A stretch of 64,000 nucleotides of DNA from Phycisphaerales bacterium (GCA_020846975.1 JADLCX010000054.1:124001-188000), one strand, 5' to 3'; positions 24,724-33,209 are shown, numbered from the stretch's first letter. The notes: generated by a model from the sequence alone, not told the origin. Numbers and translations are program-made.

Positions 24724-25266
24724 ATGGAAAGAGCTGGTGTGCGACGGAGCGCGTTGAGTCAACGGGGCGAGTTGCTGGTGACCACGTTTGGCCTGGGGCG
24801 GCTGCGGCCTGCGCCGGGGACGTGGGGGTCGATGCCGCCGGTGGTGATGGCGGGCGTGCTGATCGCTCTGGGGCTGGGGCCGGATGGGACGTTCGTGAAC
24901 TGGGCGGTCTACAACGGTGTGCTTGCGCTGGCGGTGGTGGTGTTCAGCGCGGCGTGCGTGCGGTATGGCGATGCGGCGGAGGCGAGGTTCGGGAAGAAGG
25001 ATCCGGGGCAGATCTGCGCGGATGAGACGGCGGGGCAGAGTCTCGCGCTGCTGTTCCTGCCCTCGGCGGCGATCGGGACGACGACGGGCGCAGCGCTGAC
25101 GCTCGTGGGCGCGTTTCTGGCGTTCCGCGTGTTCGACATCTTCAAGCCGTGGCCGGCGGGTCGGCTGCAGGATGAGCCGGGCGGGTGGGGCGTGCTGCTG
25201 GACGATCTGGCGGCGGGGCTGATGGCGGGGATCGTGGTGCAAGTTGTGGTGCGGGTGGTCGCATAG
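24724..25266 (+). CDS. pgpA: phosphatidylglycerophosphatase A
   Basis: PgpA removes the terminal phosphate of phosphatidylglycerophosphate to give phosphatidylglycerol. The family blocks are visible: TTFGLGRLRPAPGTWGS at residues 19-35, the acidic DETAGQSLA near 100, and FRVFDIFKPWPAGRL followed by GVLLDDLAAGLMAG near 140-165. Those acidic residues are the proposed metal-binding sites. At 180 aa it has the usual size. It sits 17 bp behind pgsA and completes a two-step PG operon. The gene is followed after 5 bases by an 8-bp tandem repeat array. Confidence 0.92.
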   Translation: MERAGVRRSALSQRGELLVTTFGLGRLRPAPGTWGSMPPVVMAGVLIALGLGPDGTFVNWAVYNGVLALAVVVFSAACVRYGDAAEARFGKKDPGQICADETAGQSLALLFLPSAAIGTTTGAALTLVGAFLAFRVFDIFKPWPAGRLQDEPGGWGVLLDDLAAGLMAGIVVQVVVRVVA

Positions 25267-25271
25267 GACCG

Positions 25272-25319
25272 CAAATCAGCAAATCAGCAAATCAGCAAAT
25301 CAGCAAAGCAGCAAAGCAG
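25272..25319. repeat. 8-bp tandem array CAAATCAG (6 units), left border of four-helix-bundle gene
   Basis: Four copies of CAAATCAG and two of CAAAGCAG lie in perfect 8-bp register between the pgpA stop and the 3' end of the four-helix-bundle gene. The reverse complement of the same unit forms an array on the far side of that gene (25794-25833). Confidence 0.9.
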
Positions 25320-25351
25320 CACATCAAGACGTCGGGTCAGCATGTTACAGG

Positions 25352-25720
25352 CTACTTCTTGCGAGTTCGCGCTTTGGTGCGGGCGACGATGGAGCCCAGA
25401 ATCCTTCTGAGTTCCAGAGCCTCTTGCTGCAATGATGCCAGTCGATTCGGCTTGAGCCAGCCTCGGCGTGTTGGAACTCGGAGCCAGAAGCGTGTCTCAG
25501 AAAGCTCTTTGAGCACGATCCCCAGGGTCTTGCAGAAGTCGGGTGAGCTCGGAGCCTCGTCCGCTTCCCTTGTGTTGGCCCCGATGGCTGTGCCTGCACC
25601 GGTCATCTGATCGAGTATCCGCCGCGACCGTCCTTGTTTCTCGAGAACATCGACAACATCAAGCACGCGATGGCTGAACACCTCGACACGATCCAGAAGT
25701 TCCTGCTTGAGCCGACCCAT
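25352..25720 (-). CDS. four-helix-bundle protein (S23/IVP family, TIGR02436-like)
   Basis: 122 aa. The sequence fits the family originally seen in 23S rRNA intervening sequences. An N-terminal helix (LKQELLDRVEVFSHRVLDVV) is followed by GRSRRILDQMTGAGTAIGAN with the conserved S/G..I..Q..RA..SI.AN-like block. NTREADEAPSSPDFCKTLGI and LKELSETRFWLR (conserved E..ET.YWL) then follow, and a last helix runs to a basic tail. Relatives are small pentameric or helical scaffolds and include Avd of diversity-generating retroelements, but no reverse transcriptase or template repeat is nearby. Inverted arrays of an 8-bp repeat flank the gene closely, suggesting movement as a unit. The gene is on the opposite strand to its neighbours. 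Confidence 0.8.
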   Translation of the reverse strand: MGRLKQELLDRVEVFSHRVLDVVDVLEKQGRSRRILDQMTGAGTAIGANTREADEAPSSPDFCKTLGIVLKELSETRFWLRVPTRRGWLKPNRLASLQQEALELRRILGSIVARTKARTRKK

Positions 25721-25793
25721 CGACTTCCCCGGGCTTCCTCACCGCCGCCGCCCGGACTTGGTGCGAATGATTGATAGGTGACTTTGCCCAAGT

Positions 25794-25833
25794 CCGATTT
25801 GCTGATTTGCCGTTTTTCCGATTTGCTGATTTG
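25794..25833. repeat. inverted 8-bp array CTGATTTG/CCGATTTG (5 units), right border
   Basis: Units CCGATTTG, CTGATTTG, CCGTTTTT, CCGATTTG and CTGATTTG run in 8-bp register. CTGATTTG is the exact reverse complement of the CAAATCAG unit on the left side, so the four-helix-bundle gene lies between inverted arrays. Confidence 0.85.
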
Positions 25834-25842
25834 AGGTCAACC

Positions 25843-26139
25843 ATGCCCTGCCTTCTCGCCATCATCGCTCTGGGTTTTCCGCGGCTGGTGATCCTGCTGC
25901 TTTGGATTTTCAGCGACTACATCGGGCGCGCGTTCGGCGGGGAGTGGCTGTGGCCCGTGCTCGGGTTCTTCCTGATGCCGTTCACGACGCTGGCGTATGC
26001 GCTGGGGATGAACAACGGGGGGATCAAGGGGCTGTACCTGGTGCTGCTGATCGTGGCGGTGCTGATGGACTTCGGCGCGATCGGGGGCGGTGCGGCGGCG
26101 CGGCGGAAGCGGGTGGTGGTGGTGCGGCGCGAGGGGTGA
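25843..26139 (+). CDS. small two-helix membrane protein, function unknown
   Basis: 98 aa: MPCLLAIIALGFPRLVILLL forms the first membrane helix, FGGEWLWPVLGFFLMPFTTL the second, and LVLLIVAVLMDFGAI a third, followed by a basic tail (RRKRVVVVRREG). This is a recognisable type of small bacterial membrane protein of unknown role. The ATG at 25843 lies directly after the inverted repeat array; an upstream in-frame extension would consist of translated repeat and is rejected. Confidence 0.65.
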   Translation: MPCLLAIIALGFPRLVILLLWIFSDYIGRAFGGEWLWPVLGFFLMPFTTLAYALGMNNGGIKGLYLVLLIVAVLMDFGAIGGGAAARRKRVVVVRREG

Positions 26140-26165
26140 CCGGAGCGGGTTGACGCTTCTGGCAC

Positions 26166-27521
26166 CTACTTGCAACCGCCGAACCAGGTTTCGAGAAATC
26201 GGAACAGGTCGTCGATCGTGATCCGGCAGTCGCGGTTCCTGTCGGCACGGACCTCGCGGGAGAACCACGCTTCCAAGAACTCAAAGACATCGCCTACCGA
26301 GAGCACGCCGTCGGTCTGAACATCGGCGCTCTGTCTGAATAGAACCTCGATGTTCGCGGTGAAGAAGTCGCCGGAAACGATGTCGTCGAACCCGTCGTGA
26401 TCGAGATCGGCGAGCACAAGGTCCTGAGGATGGGGCATGTCGAAGGTCACGACCGGCCCGAATCCACCGCCCGCCATTCCCGGCCTGAACTCCACCCGCG
26501 AGTTGTGGTAGCGGCTGAGAATCAGGTCCGCGAGGCCGTCCGAGTCGAGGTCACGGATGAGGATTCCCCACGGGCGCGAACCGACGGGGAACTGCGACGT
26601 GATCGAGAATGCGGCGGCGCCGTTGTTGAGCAGGAGCGTGACCAGCCCGTCCGAGCCGCCGATGAACCGCGGGTTGTAGTGGGCGACGGCGAGGTCGAGG
26701 TCCTGGTCTGAATCCAGATCAACGGGGAAGACGTTCGGCACGCCGAGCGTGTCCGCAACGATCTCCTCGGCTCCAAACACACCGCCACCGACGCCGCGCA
26801 TGAGGATCAGCCTGCCCATCGCCCCCGGAGGGATGAAGCATCCAACGAGCAAGTCGGGGCGCGAATCGCCGTCGACATCCGCGAGACAGAGGCGGGACGG
26901 CATGAGCGAGAGCACGATCGCGGGCAACTGGACGAACGTGCCGTCCCCCTCGTTGGTGAACACCTCGACCGCGCCGCGGGTGTTGTCGCCGGAGCCGGTC
27001 GCGACAACCAGATCGACATCGGAATCTCCGTCGATATCCGCCGCGGCCTGACGGTTGGCCGCGTACACGAGCACCCCCTGGCTTGGACCGGGCGTGAAGT
27101 GGCCAGCGCCATCGTTGAAGAAGGCACGGATCTGACCGGAACCGTCGAGCGCGACGATCAGGTCGGTGTCGCCGTCGGAGTCAAGGTCCGCCGCGCTGAC
27201 GCTGTTCACCCTCGAGGGGGCCATCGCAAACGAGGCCGCCACGTCGAACGAGCCGGCGCAGGTCTGATTCAGGATCGTGAGGGAACTTGAGTAGTAGGCG
27301 ACCGCGAGGTCGGTGAGCCCATCGCCGTTGAAATCGGCGGCGGCGACCTCGCCGGCGTTGTCGCCGGTGATGTTGACCTGCCCCTGGAAGAGCCGCTGAG
27401 AGACCATGCACGGCTGCGCCCGGGCGCGAGGGGGCACACCCGCGATACCGAGCAACGCGCCGAAGGCGGCGAGGCCGAACGAGATCACCGATGGCTTCCG
27501 GGGGCGCGCTTGATCGTCCAT
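26166..27521 (-). CDS. secreted FG-GAP/VCBS-repeat protein with dockerin-like tail
   Basis: 451 aa. The signal peptide (SFGLAAFGALLGIAGVPPRA, then RAQ) leads into about seven repeats of the form ADFNGDGLTDLAVAYYSS, ADLDSDGDTDLIVALDGS, ADIDGDSDVDLVVATGSG and ADLDHDGFDDIVSGDFFT. These are calcium-binding FG-GAP/VCBS blades of a beta-propeller. The C-terminus has two dockerin-like segments (GVLSVGDVFEFLEAWFSR; ITIDDLFRFLETWFGGCK), the same kind of tail as the two large secreted proteins of the window but with diverged sequence. Probably cell-surface or extracellular, with adhesion or carbohydrate contact as the usual role of such propellers. Confidence 0.85.
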   Translation of the reverse strand: MDDQARPRKPSVISFGLAAFGALLGIAGVPPRARAQPCMVSQRLFQGQVNITGDNAGEVAAADFNGDGLTDLAVAYYSSSLTILNQTCAGSFDVAASFAMAPSRVNSVSAADLDSDGDTDLIVALDGSGQIRAFFNDGAGHFTPGPSQGVLVYAANRQAAADIDGDSDVDLVVATGSGDNTRGAVEVFTNEGDGTFVQLPAIVLSLMPSRLCLADVDGDSRPDLLVGCFIPPGAMGRLILMRGVGGGVFGAEEIVADTLGVPNVFPVDLDSDQDLDLAVAHYNPRFIGGSDGLVTLLLNNGAAAFSITSQFPVGSRPWGILIRDLDSDGLADLILSRYHNSRVEFRPGMAGGGFGPVVTFDMPHPQDLVLADLDHDGFDDIVSGDFFTANIEVLFRQSADVQTDGVLSVGDVFEFLEAWFSREVRADRNRDCRITIDDLFRFLETWFGGCK

Positions 27522-27916
27522 GATGTCATGTACGGCCGCGTTCTCCCGGTCCTGCGCGGACGGACTCCGGTTCTTTGCATCTCGCGATCTGATGCCTCTC
27601 CATCACCGAGACGGTCGCGGCGCGAGGGCGCGGCCGGGAAGAGATTGTCAACGGGGCGGAGCGGGCCCGTGTGCGGCGGTGGGCGACCACGGCCGGGCGA
27701 CTTCGATCAGCCAAACTACGCCGCAAGGTGGCGGTCGGCCGACCTATGGTTGTTCATCAGTCCGGTCCCGGCCCCGCTCCCGGCCCCCACGGCCTTCGCG
27801 GCCCCGGCCCCGGTCTTGATCGCCACCAACCCGAGTTTTCGATGCGCGCCTGGTCAGCCCCCCCTCCCCCCCCCCCCGCTGGCGATGCGTGCCTGTCCAA
27901 TCAGGAGTGATCCGCC
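27522..27916. other. 395-bp region between the FG-GAP gene and gyrB
   Basis: No credible gene is seen. It must hold the divergent promoters of both neighbours, but no clear consensus is found. A run of 12 C broken by a T (about 27867-27880) lies shortly before gyrB. The gyrB start is preceded by AGGAG, 10 bases upstream, so this gene has an ordinary leader. Confidence 0.4.
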
Positions 27917-30676
27917 GTGTCTGACTCACCCAACACCAACGCCGCCAACTCGAACTACGGCGAGGACCAGATCAAGGTGCTTGAGGGGCTTGAGGCCGTG
28001 CGGCTGCGGCCGGGCATGTACATCGGCGGGACCGATCTGCGGGCGCTGCACCACCTGGTGTACGAGGTCGTAGACAACTCGATCGACGAGGCGATGGCGG
28101 GGTTCGCGGACACGGTGGCGGTGACGATCCACGCGGACGGCTCGTGCAGCGTGGTGGACAACGGGCGGGGGATCCCGCTGGGGCCGAAGAAGCACGAGAA
28201 CCCGGCGTACGACGGGAAGCCGGCGGTGGAGATCGTGCTGACGGTGCTGCACGCGGGAGGCAAGTTCGGGGAGGAGGGGAGCGCGTACAAGGTCTCGGGC
28301 GGGCTGCACGGGGTGGGCGTGTCGTGCGTGAACGCGCTCTCGGAGTGGCTGGAGTGCGAGGTGTACCGCGAGGGGAAGGTGCACAAGATCGCGTTCGAGC
28401 GCGGGCGGACCAGCGAGAAACTGCACGTGGTGGGCGGGATGGATGCGGGGGGCGGGGCGGGGTTGAAGACGGGCACGAAGGTCGTGTTCATGCCCGACCC
28501 GGAGATCTTCCCGGACACGACGTTCGACTACACAACATTGCAGACGCGGCTGAGGGAGTTGAGTTACCTGAACCCTGGGGTGACGATCCGGCTGCGGGAC
28601 GAGCGCGTGGGGCCGGACGGGCGGATGAGGCAGGACACGTTCAAGAGCAAGGACGGGCTCCTGGAGTATGTCGAGCACCTGATGACGGGCAAGACGGCGG
28701 TGAGCGCGCCGGTGCACGTGAAGAAGACCGACTCGGAGAACGGCCTGTTCTGCGAGGTGGCGATGCAGTACCACGACGGGTACAACGAGACGCTGCTGAG
28801 TTTCGCGAACAACATCAACAACGTGGACGGCGGGACGCACGCGGGCGGGTTCAAGGTCGCGCTGACGCGGACGCTCAACGCTTACGCCAAGCGTGCGGAG
28901 ATCCTGCGCGAGAAGGACCCGGTGCCGACGGGTGAGGACCTGCGCGAGGGGCTGGTGGCGATCGTGAGCGTGAAGCTGCAGAACCCGACGTTCAACAACC
29001 AGCCGAAGGAGAAGCTGCTGAACCCGGAGGTCGAGGGGTTCGTGTCGGCGGCGGTGGGCGAGGCCCTGGGCGCGTGGCTGGAGGAGCACCCGAGCGAGGC
29101 CAAGAAGCTGTGTTTGAAGGGGATCAACGCGGCGCAGGCTCGCGAGGCGGCACGGAAGGCCCGCGAGCTGACGCGGCGGAAGAGCGCGCTGGAAAGCGGA
29201 TCGATGCCCGCCAAGCTCAAGGACTGCAAGACCAAGGATGTCGATTCGAGCGAGATCTTCCTGGTCGAGGGTGACTCCGCCGGTGGTTCGGCGGGGCAGG
29301 GGCGGAACGTCGAGAACCAGGCGATCCTGCCGCTGCGCGGCAAGCTGCTGAACGTCGAGAAGGCGCGGATCGACAAGGTGCTGGGGTTCGAGGAGATCCG
29401 GACGCTGATCAGCGCGCTCAAGTGCAACATCAGCACGGAGTTCGACATCTCCAAGCTGCGGTATGGGCGCGTCGTCATCATGACCGACGCCGATGTGGAC
29501 GGGTCGCACATCCGCACGCTGCTGTTGACGTTCTTCTTCAGGCAGATGCCGGAGCTGATCCGGCGCGGGAAGGTGTTCATCGCGCAGCCGCCGTTGTATC
29601 AGCTCGCATGGGGCGGGGGAAAGAACCGCCGCACGCAGTATGTGCTGAACGATGCGAAGCTGGACGACATGTTGATGGAGGTGGGGCTGCAACGGGCGTC
29701 GCTGGTGATCCGCAAGACCGATGCGGCGGATGCGTCAACGGTGGTGTTTGACGAGAAGACACGTCAGGCGACGACGGCCAAGCGGGTCGAGGGCGAGGAA
29801 CTGACGAGGCTGATCCGCGTGCTGCGGCGGCTGGGGGAACTGGTCGAGATCGCGGAGCGCCGCGGCGTGAAGTTCGCGGATCTGCTGGGTGCGCGTGACC
29901 GCGACCCGTCGGGACGGAAGAAGCTGCCGACTCACCGGGTGGTGTGGATGGGCGGCGAGGCGTGGGCGTGGAGCGAGGCGGATGCGCGGAAGGTGGCGCA
30001 CGAGCACAGGCTGGTGCTGGCGGAGATGGACGAGGGGGGCTCGCTGGTCTCGGCCGCGGGCGGGGAGGGCATCGCGACGGAGACGGGGGCCGCGCTGCCG
30101 GCGCACAGCACTTCGCTCGGCCAGATGCGCGAGCTGCACGAGAATCGGGAGCTGGAGCGGCTGTTCGAGCTTCTCGGGCGGCTGGGGCTGGATATCAACG
30201 ACTACACGCTGGTGCAGGAGGAGTCGGTGACCGGGGACAAGTTGCCGACGAAGTACGCGTGGGAGTTGAGGAAGGACGTGGCGGTGGAGGAGGTCGTCAC
30301 ATCCGCTCCGAGCACCGCTGCACCAGCGACTGAGGAGGATGGAACAGAGGCCGCCGGCTCGGAGAGCCGGCATGCCGGGGAGAGCCGGGCGTCCCGAGTC
30401 GTCGAGGTCGCGAACCTGCCGGGGATCCTGAGCGGGCTTTATGACGTGGGCAAGCGCGGGCTGGAGGTGAAGCGGTTCAAGGGTCTGGGCGAGATGGATG
30501 CCGAGCAGTTGTGGGAAACGACGATGGACCCGACGCGCCGGACGCTGCTGCGGGTGACGTGGGACGGGGCCGCGGAAGCGGACACGCTGTTCACGATCCT
30601 GATGGGCGAGGGAGTGGAAGCGCGGCGGAAGTTCATCGAGGAGCACGCGCTGGAGGTGAAGAACCTGGATGTGTGA
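27917..30676 (+). CDS. gyrB: DNA gyrase subunit B
   Basis: The ATPase/TOPRIM subunit of the type II topoisomerase that supercoils DNA. The GHKL ATPase begins with LEAVRLRPGMYIGGTDLRAL and DNSIDEAMAG. The TOPRIM domain shows EGDSAGGSAGQGRN near residue 455 and TDADVDGSHIRTLLL near 522. The C-terminus closes with KRFKGLGEMDAEQLWETTMD. It is 919 aa against about 800 in E. coli. Extra length lies after TOPRIM, where many Gram-negatives carry an insertion, and includes a locally added stretch (TEEDGTEAAGSESRHAGES) built on a DNA palindrome. No gyrA, dnaN or recF is adjacent, so the usual dnaA-dnaN-recF-gyrB order is not kept. The GTG start has AGGAG 10 bases upstream. Confidence 0.96.
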   Translation: MSDSPNTNAANSNYGEDQIKVLEGLEAVRLRPGMYIGGTDLRALHHLVYEVVDNSIDEAMAGFADTVAVTIHADGSCSVVDNGRGIPLGPKKHENPAYDGKPAVEIVLTVLHAGGKFGEEGSAYKVSGGLHGVGVSCVNALSEWLECEVYREGKVHKIAFERGRTSEKLHVVGGMDAGGGAGLKTGTKVVFMPDPEIFPDTTFDYTTLQTRLRELSYLNPGVTIRLRDERVGPDGRMRQDTFKSKDGLLEYVEHLMTGKTAVSAPVHVKKTDSENGLFCEVAMQYHDGYNETLLSFANNINNVDGGTHAGGFKVALTRTLNAYAKRAEILREKDPVPTGEDLREGLVAIVSVKLQNPTFNNQPKEKLLNPEVEGFVSAAVGEALGAWLEEHPSEAKKLCLKGINAAQAREAARKARELTRRKSALESGSMPAKLKDCKTKDVDSSEIFLVEGDSAGGSAGQGRNVENQAILPLRGKLLNVEKARIDKVLGFEEIRTLISALKCNISTEFDISKLRYGRVVIMTDADVDGSHIRTLLLTFFFRQMPELIRRGKVFIAQPPLYQLAWGGGKNRRTQYVLNDAKLDDMLMEVGLQRASLVIRKTDAADASTVVFDEKTRQATTAKRVEGEELTRLIRVLRRLGELVEIAERRGVKFADLLGARDRDPSGRKKLPTHRVVWMGGEAWAWSEADARKVAHEHRLVLAEMDEGGSLVSAAGGEGIATETGAALPAHSTSLGQMRELHENRELERLFELLGRLGLDINDYTLVQEESVTGDKLPTKYAWELRKDVAVEEVVTSAPSTAAPATEEDGTEAAGSESRHAGESRASRVVEVANLPGILSGLYDVGKRGLEVKRFKGLGEMDAEQLWETTMDPTRRTLLRVTWDGAAEADTLFTILMGEGVEARRKFIEEHALEVKNLDV
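30353..30371. repeat. palindrome GCCGGCTC-GGA-GAGCCGGC inside gyrB
   Basis: A perfect 8-bp arm palindrome with a GGA centre lies within the reading frame at about residues 813-818, in a low-complexity insertion. It is of the same type as the one at 2900-2918. Confidence 0.65.
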
Positions 30677-30700
30677 GTGGCATGGGCATCCTTGCCCATG
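30677..30700. repeat. REP-like palindrome, family A variant, after gyrB
   Basis: GTGGCATGGGCATCCTTGCC followed by CATG begins at the gyrB stop codon. The arms differ from the standard A unit by compensating changes (ATCGGC to ATGGGC on the left, GCCGAT to GCCCAT on the right), so pairing is kept. Confidence 0.75.
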
Positions 30701-30758
30701 ATCCGTCTCGACGGCTCAACGCCGTCGGGACGGACGCGTGAGGCACACGATTCTCGCT

Positions 30759-30816
30759 GCGTTCAAGCGGGGGTTGACCCCGCTTGAACGCACATCGGCA
30801 GGGATGCCGATGCCAC
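30759..30816. repeat. inverted B-A cassette downstream of gyrB
   Basis: A B-type palindrome (30759-30791, arms GCGTTCAAGCGGGG and CCCCGCTTGAACGC around GTTGA) is followed by palindrome A in reverse orientation (30793-30816). This is the mirror image of the A-B cassette at the RAYT gene. The B stem has changed sequence with compensation. Confidence 0.8.
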
Positions 30817-30818
30817 GG

Positions 30819-31505
30819 TCAGTGCGTGGACCTGGCTGGAACGCCGATGACGGTCGCGCGAGCGGGAACATCCCGGACCACCACCGCGCCGCAGCCGACT
30901 ACGGCCTGTGCCCCGATGCGGATGTTGAGCATGACGCGCGAGCCGATGCCGACGAGGGCGTCGGGCTCGACGATGGCGCGGCCGCCGAGGACCGCGCCGG
31001 GGGCGATGTGGGCGTTCTCGCCGATCTCGCACTCGTGCTCGATGATGGCGCCGGTGTTGATGATGGCGTGGTCGCCGATGCGGGCGCGGGTGTGGATGAC
31101 GGCGCGGGGGCCGACGAAGACCCCCCCATCGCTCTTGCCCCCGTCGGCGACGATCCGCACGCCCGCGCCGAGGGTGGCCGAGAGGGAGACGTTGGCCGAG
31201 GGGTGGACGATGGTGGCGCAGGGCTTGCGGAGGGCGCGGAGGCGGGTGATGAGCGGGCGGCGGACGGCGGCGTTGCCGACGGCGATGATGGCGGCAGCGC
31301 GGCCGGTGGCGCCGGTGGTCAGGAGGCGTTCGAGGTCGGAGAAGCCGCCGAGCCGCTCGAGCGCGCCGGGGCCGGTTGCGAGGGACGCGGCGGGGGAATC
31401 GTCGAGAAACCCCAAAGGGTTCATGCCCACCAGGGCGGCGGCCTCGGCGACGACCAGGGCGTGGCCGCCGCCGCCGAGGATGATGAGGTCGGGAGAGGAG
31501 GGCAT
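30819..31505 (-). CDS. NeuD/PglD-type sugar acyltransferase
   Basis: 228 aa. An N-terminal Rossmann-like substrate domain (LIILGGGGHALVVAEAAALV) precedes a left-handed beta-helix of hexapeptide repeats: ATIVHPSANVSLSATLGAGV, VGPRAVIHTRARIGDHAIIN, IGENAHIAPGAVLGGRAIVE. This is the pattern of NeuD/PglD acetyltransferases, which acetylate amino groups of UDP-sugars or hydroxyls of sialic acid. The histidine in INTGAIIEHECEIGENAHI is the likely catalytic base. The ATG at 31505 is chosen because the Rossmann strand starts directly after it. Genes for a sugar pathway are not adjacent, so the substrate is open. Its 3' end abuts the inverted repeat cassette. Confidence 0.85.
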   Translation of the reverse strand: MPSSPDLIILGGGGHALVVAEAAALVGMNPLGFLDDSPAASLATGPGALERLGGFSDLERLLTTGATGRAAAIIAVGNAAVRRPLITRLRALRKPCATIVHPSANVSLSATLGAGVRIVADGGKSDGGVFVGPRAVIHTRARIGDHAIINTGAIIEHECEIGENAHIAPGAVLGGRAIVEPDALVGIGSRVMLNIRIGAQAVVGCGAVVVRDVPARATVIGVPARSTH

Positions 31506-31798
31506 GGGGTGGGTGATGGCGGGGTGTCGGGGTGAGGGGGTGATGGCACCCGCCGTCCGGAAAGTTCGGACGATGCTAGGATGGGTTTGTCCGTGCTGTC
31601 GAGTTGACGGATCGGGTCGGTTCGGCGACACTTCGCCTCCCCCGGAACCGGCACGTTCGCATCCCCGCGAGTGGCGGCCGCGTACCGGACTGTTCCCTTG
31701 CGGAAAAACCTGTCGGCGTGCTGGCCCTGCCTCTGAATCTGTCTGCCGCGAAGACCGCCGGCAGCGCGCCCGGCCCAAGTTGATTGGAGCGATACGGA
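31506..31798. other. 293-bp divergent regulatory region
   Basis: This lies between the NeuD-type gene (minus) and the coiled-coil gene (plus). It contains a GGGGTG-rich string (31507-31552) related to the CCCCGACACC repeats elsewhere. A GTCCGGAAAGTTCGGAC dyad (31555-31571) is followed by TGCTAGGAT, a possible extended -10. No gene is seen. Confidence 0.4.
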
Positions 31799-33163
31799 AT
31801 GGCTGCACGTACATCATCGAGCCTCGGCGTCGGCATCCTGGTGACGGTGCTGGGGATCGCGACCCTGGGCCTGTTCGTGACCACGGTGATCATGTGGTCG
31901 ATGGCGAGCAACGCCAAGAAGCAGGTGCAGGACCTCGAGCAGGGGACGCAGGAGTTCATCCGGCTGGAGGAGCGCGGGCGCGACACGGTGGTGCGGCTGA
32001 AGGACCCGGCGAAGCGCGCCAACAAGAGCGTGGTGGGGTACATGATCGAGAGCCAGGGCAAGATCATGAGCATGGTGACGGGGAACGCGGGCGACAGCGC
32101 CGACGACATCGCCAAGAAGTTCGGCGAGACGACCGCCCCGAACCTGCTGGCGATGGCGCGGGACTACCGCACGCAGATCGAATCGCTGACCAAGCAGCTC
32201 ACGGACGCGAACGCTGCCAAGGACCGGGCCCTGGAGGACAAGATCGCCGAGGTGAAGCGCGTGCAGAGCATCGACGAGCAGTTGAAGACGACGGTGGCCG
32301 CGCTGAACACCGATCTGGGCAAGTACAAGGACGAGGTGGACAAGCTCCGCTCATCGATCAACGAGTACAAGGCGACGGCGGACCAGCAGGTGCAGAAGAC
32401 CCGCGACGAGGCGTCGGCCAAGGAAGCGGAACTGAACAAGCAGCTTGATACGGTGCAGCGGGAACTGGTGCTGACCAAGAGCCTGGCGCAGAAGCTGCAG
32501 GATGAACTCAAGGGCAAGCGCATCGCCGGGCAGAGCGAATACTCGCTGGTGGATGCGAAGGTGATCGGCGTGAACTCGTTTGACGGCACGGCGGTGATCG
32601 ACATCGGGCGCGACAACAAGCTGGTGGTGGGCATGCCTTTCGCGGTGTACTCGGAGCCGACGGCGATCCGTCCCGACGGGGAGACGGGCGACTACCCGGA
32701 GGGCAAGGCGGCGGTGGAGGTGATCAAGGTCGAGCAGGACACGGCGACGGTGCGGGTGCTGCGCGAGAAGCGGGGCAACCCGGTGGTGCGCGGCGACGTG
32801 CTGGCCAACGCGGTGTACGACCCGAAGAAGACGTACGTGTTCGTGATCTACGGGAACTTCGACACCAACCACGACGGGCGCGCGACGATCCAGGAGCAGG
32901 CCGACTATCGCGCCAAGATCGCGAGCTGGGGCGGCAAGGTGATGGACGAGCTGTCGGGCGAGGTGGACTTCCTGGTGCTGGGCGAGCGGCCCGTGCTGCC
33001 CCCCGAGCCGGCGAGCACGGCGCCGGTGGAGGTGGTGGACGAGTACCTGCGGCTGCAGCGCGCGGCCAAGAGGTACGACGAGCTGTTCAAGAAGGCGACG
33101 GAGACGTCGATCCCGGTGCTGAACGAGAACCGGCTGAACACGCTGATCGGGAACCAGTACTGA
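31799..33163 (+). CDS. membrane-anchored coiled-coil protein, function unknown
   Basis: 454 aa. One N-terminal membrane helix (LGVGILVTVLGIATLGLFVT) is followed by a long coiled coil, about residues 30-230 (heptad-rich, for example QIESLTKQLTDANAAKDRAL and LNTDLGKYKDEVDKLRSSIN). A globular C-terminal domain (YSLVDAKVIGVNSFDGTAVI onward) contains a strand-rich fold and FDTNHDGRATIQEQADYRAK, which looks like a single EF-hand loop. It ends near a second helical segment. No family is named; the layout resembles cell-envelope spacers. The ATG at 31799 is preferred to a TTG five codons upstream. Confidence 0.75.
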   Translation: MAARTSSSLGVGILVTVLGIATLGLFVTTVIMWSMASNAKKQVQDLEQGTQEFIRLEERGRDTVVRLKDPAKRANKSVVGYMIESQGKIMSMVTGNAGDSADDIAKKFGETTAPNLLAMARDYRTQIESLTKQLTDANAAKDRALEDKIAEVKRVQSIDEQLKTTVAALNTDLGKYKDEVDKLRSSINEYKATADQQVQKTRDEASAKEAELNKQLDTVQRELVLTKSLAQKLQDELKGKRIAGQSEYSLVDAKVIGVNSFDGTAVIDIGRDNKLVVGMPFAVYSEPTAIRPDGETGDYPEGKAAVEVIKVEQDTATVRVLREKRGNPVVRGDVLANAVYDPKKTYVFVIYGNFDTNHDGRATIQEQADYRAKIASWGGKVMDELSGEVDFLVLGERPVLPPEPASTAPVEVVDEYLRLQRAAKRYDELFKKATETSIPVLNENRLNTLIGNQY

Positions 33164-33209
33164 TCGGGAACTCGGAGCGTGGAACTCGGAGTCCGGAGTT
33201 CCGCAGCCG

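Noticed and set aside
25352..25720. Avd accessory protein of a diversity-generating retroelement
   Set aside because: The fold family is related, but there is no reverse transcriptase, template repeat or variable-region C-type lectin nearby.
27926..29692. Long open frame on the minus strand across gyrB
   Set aside because: Antisense shadow of gyrB: Arg/His/Leu-rich, no domain, no start signals.
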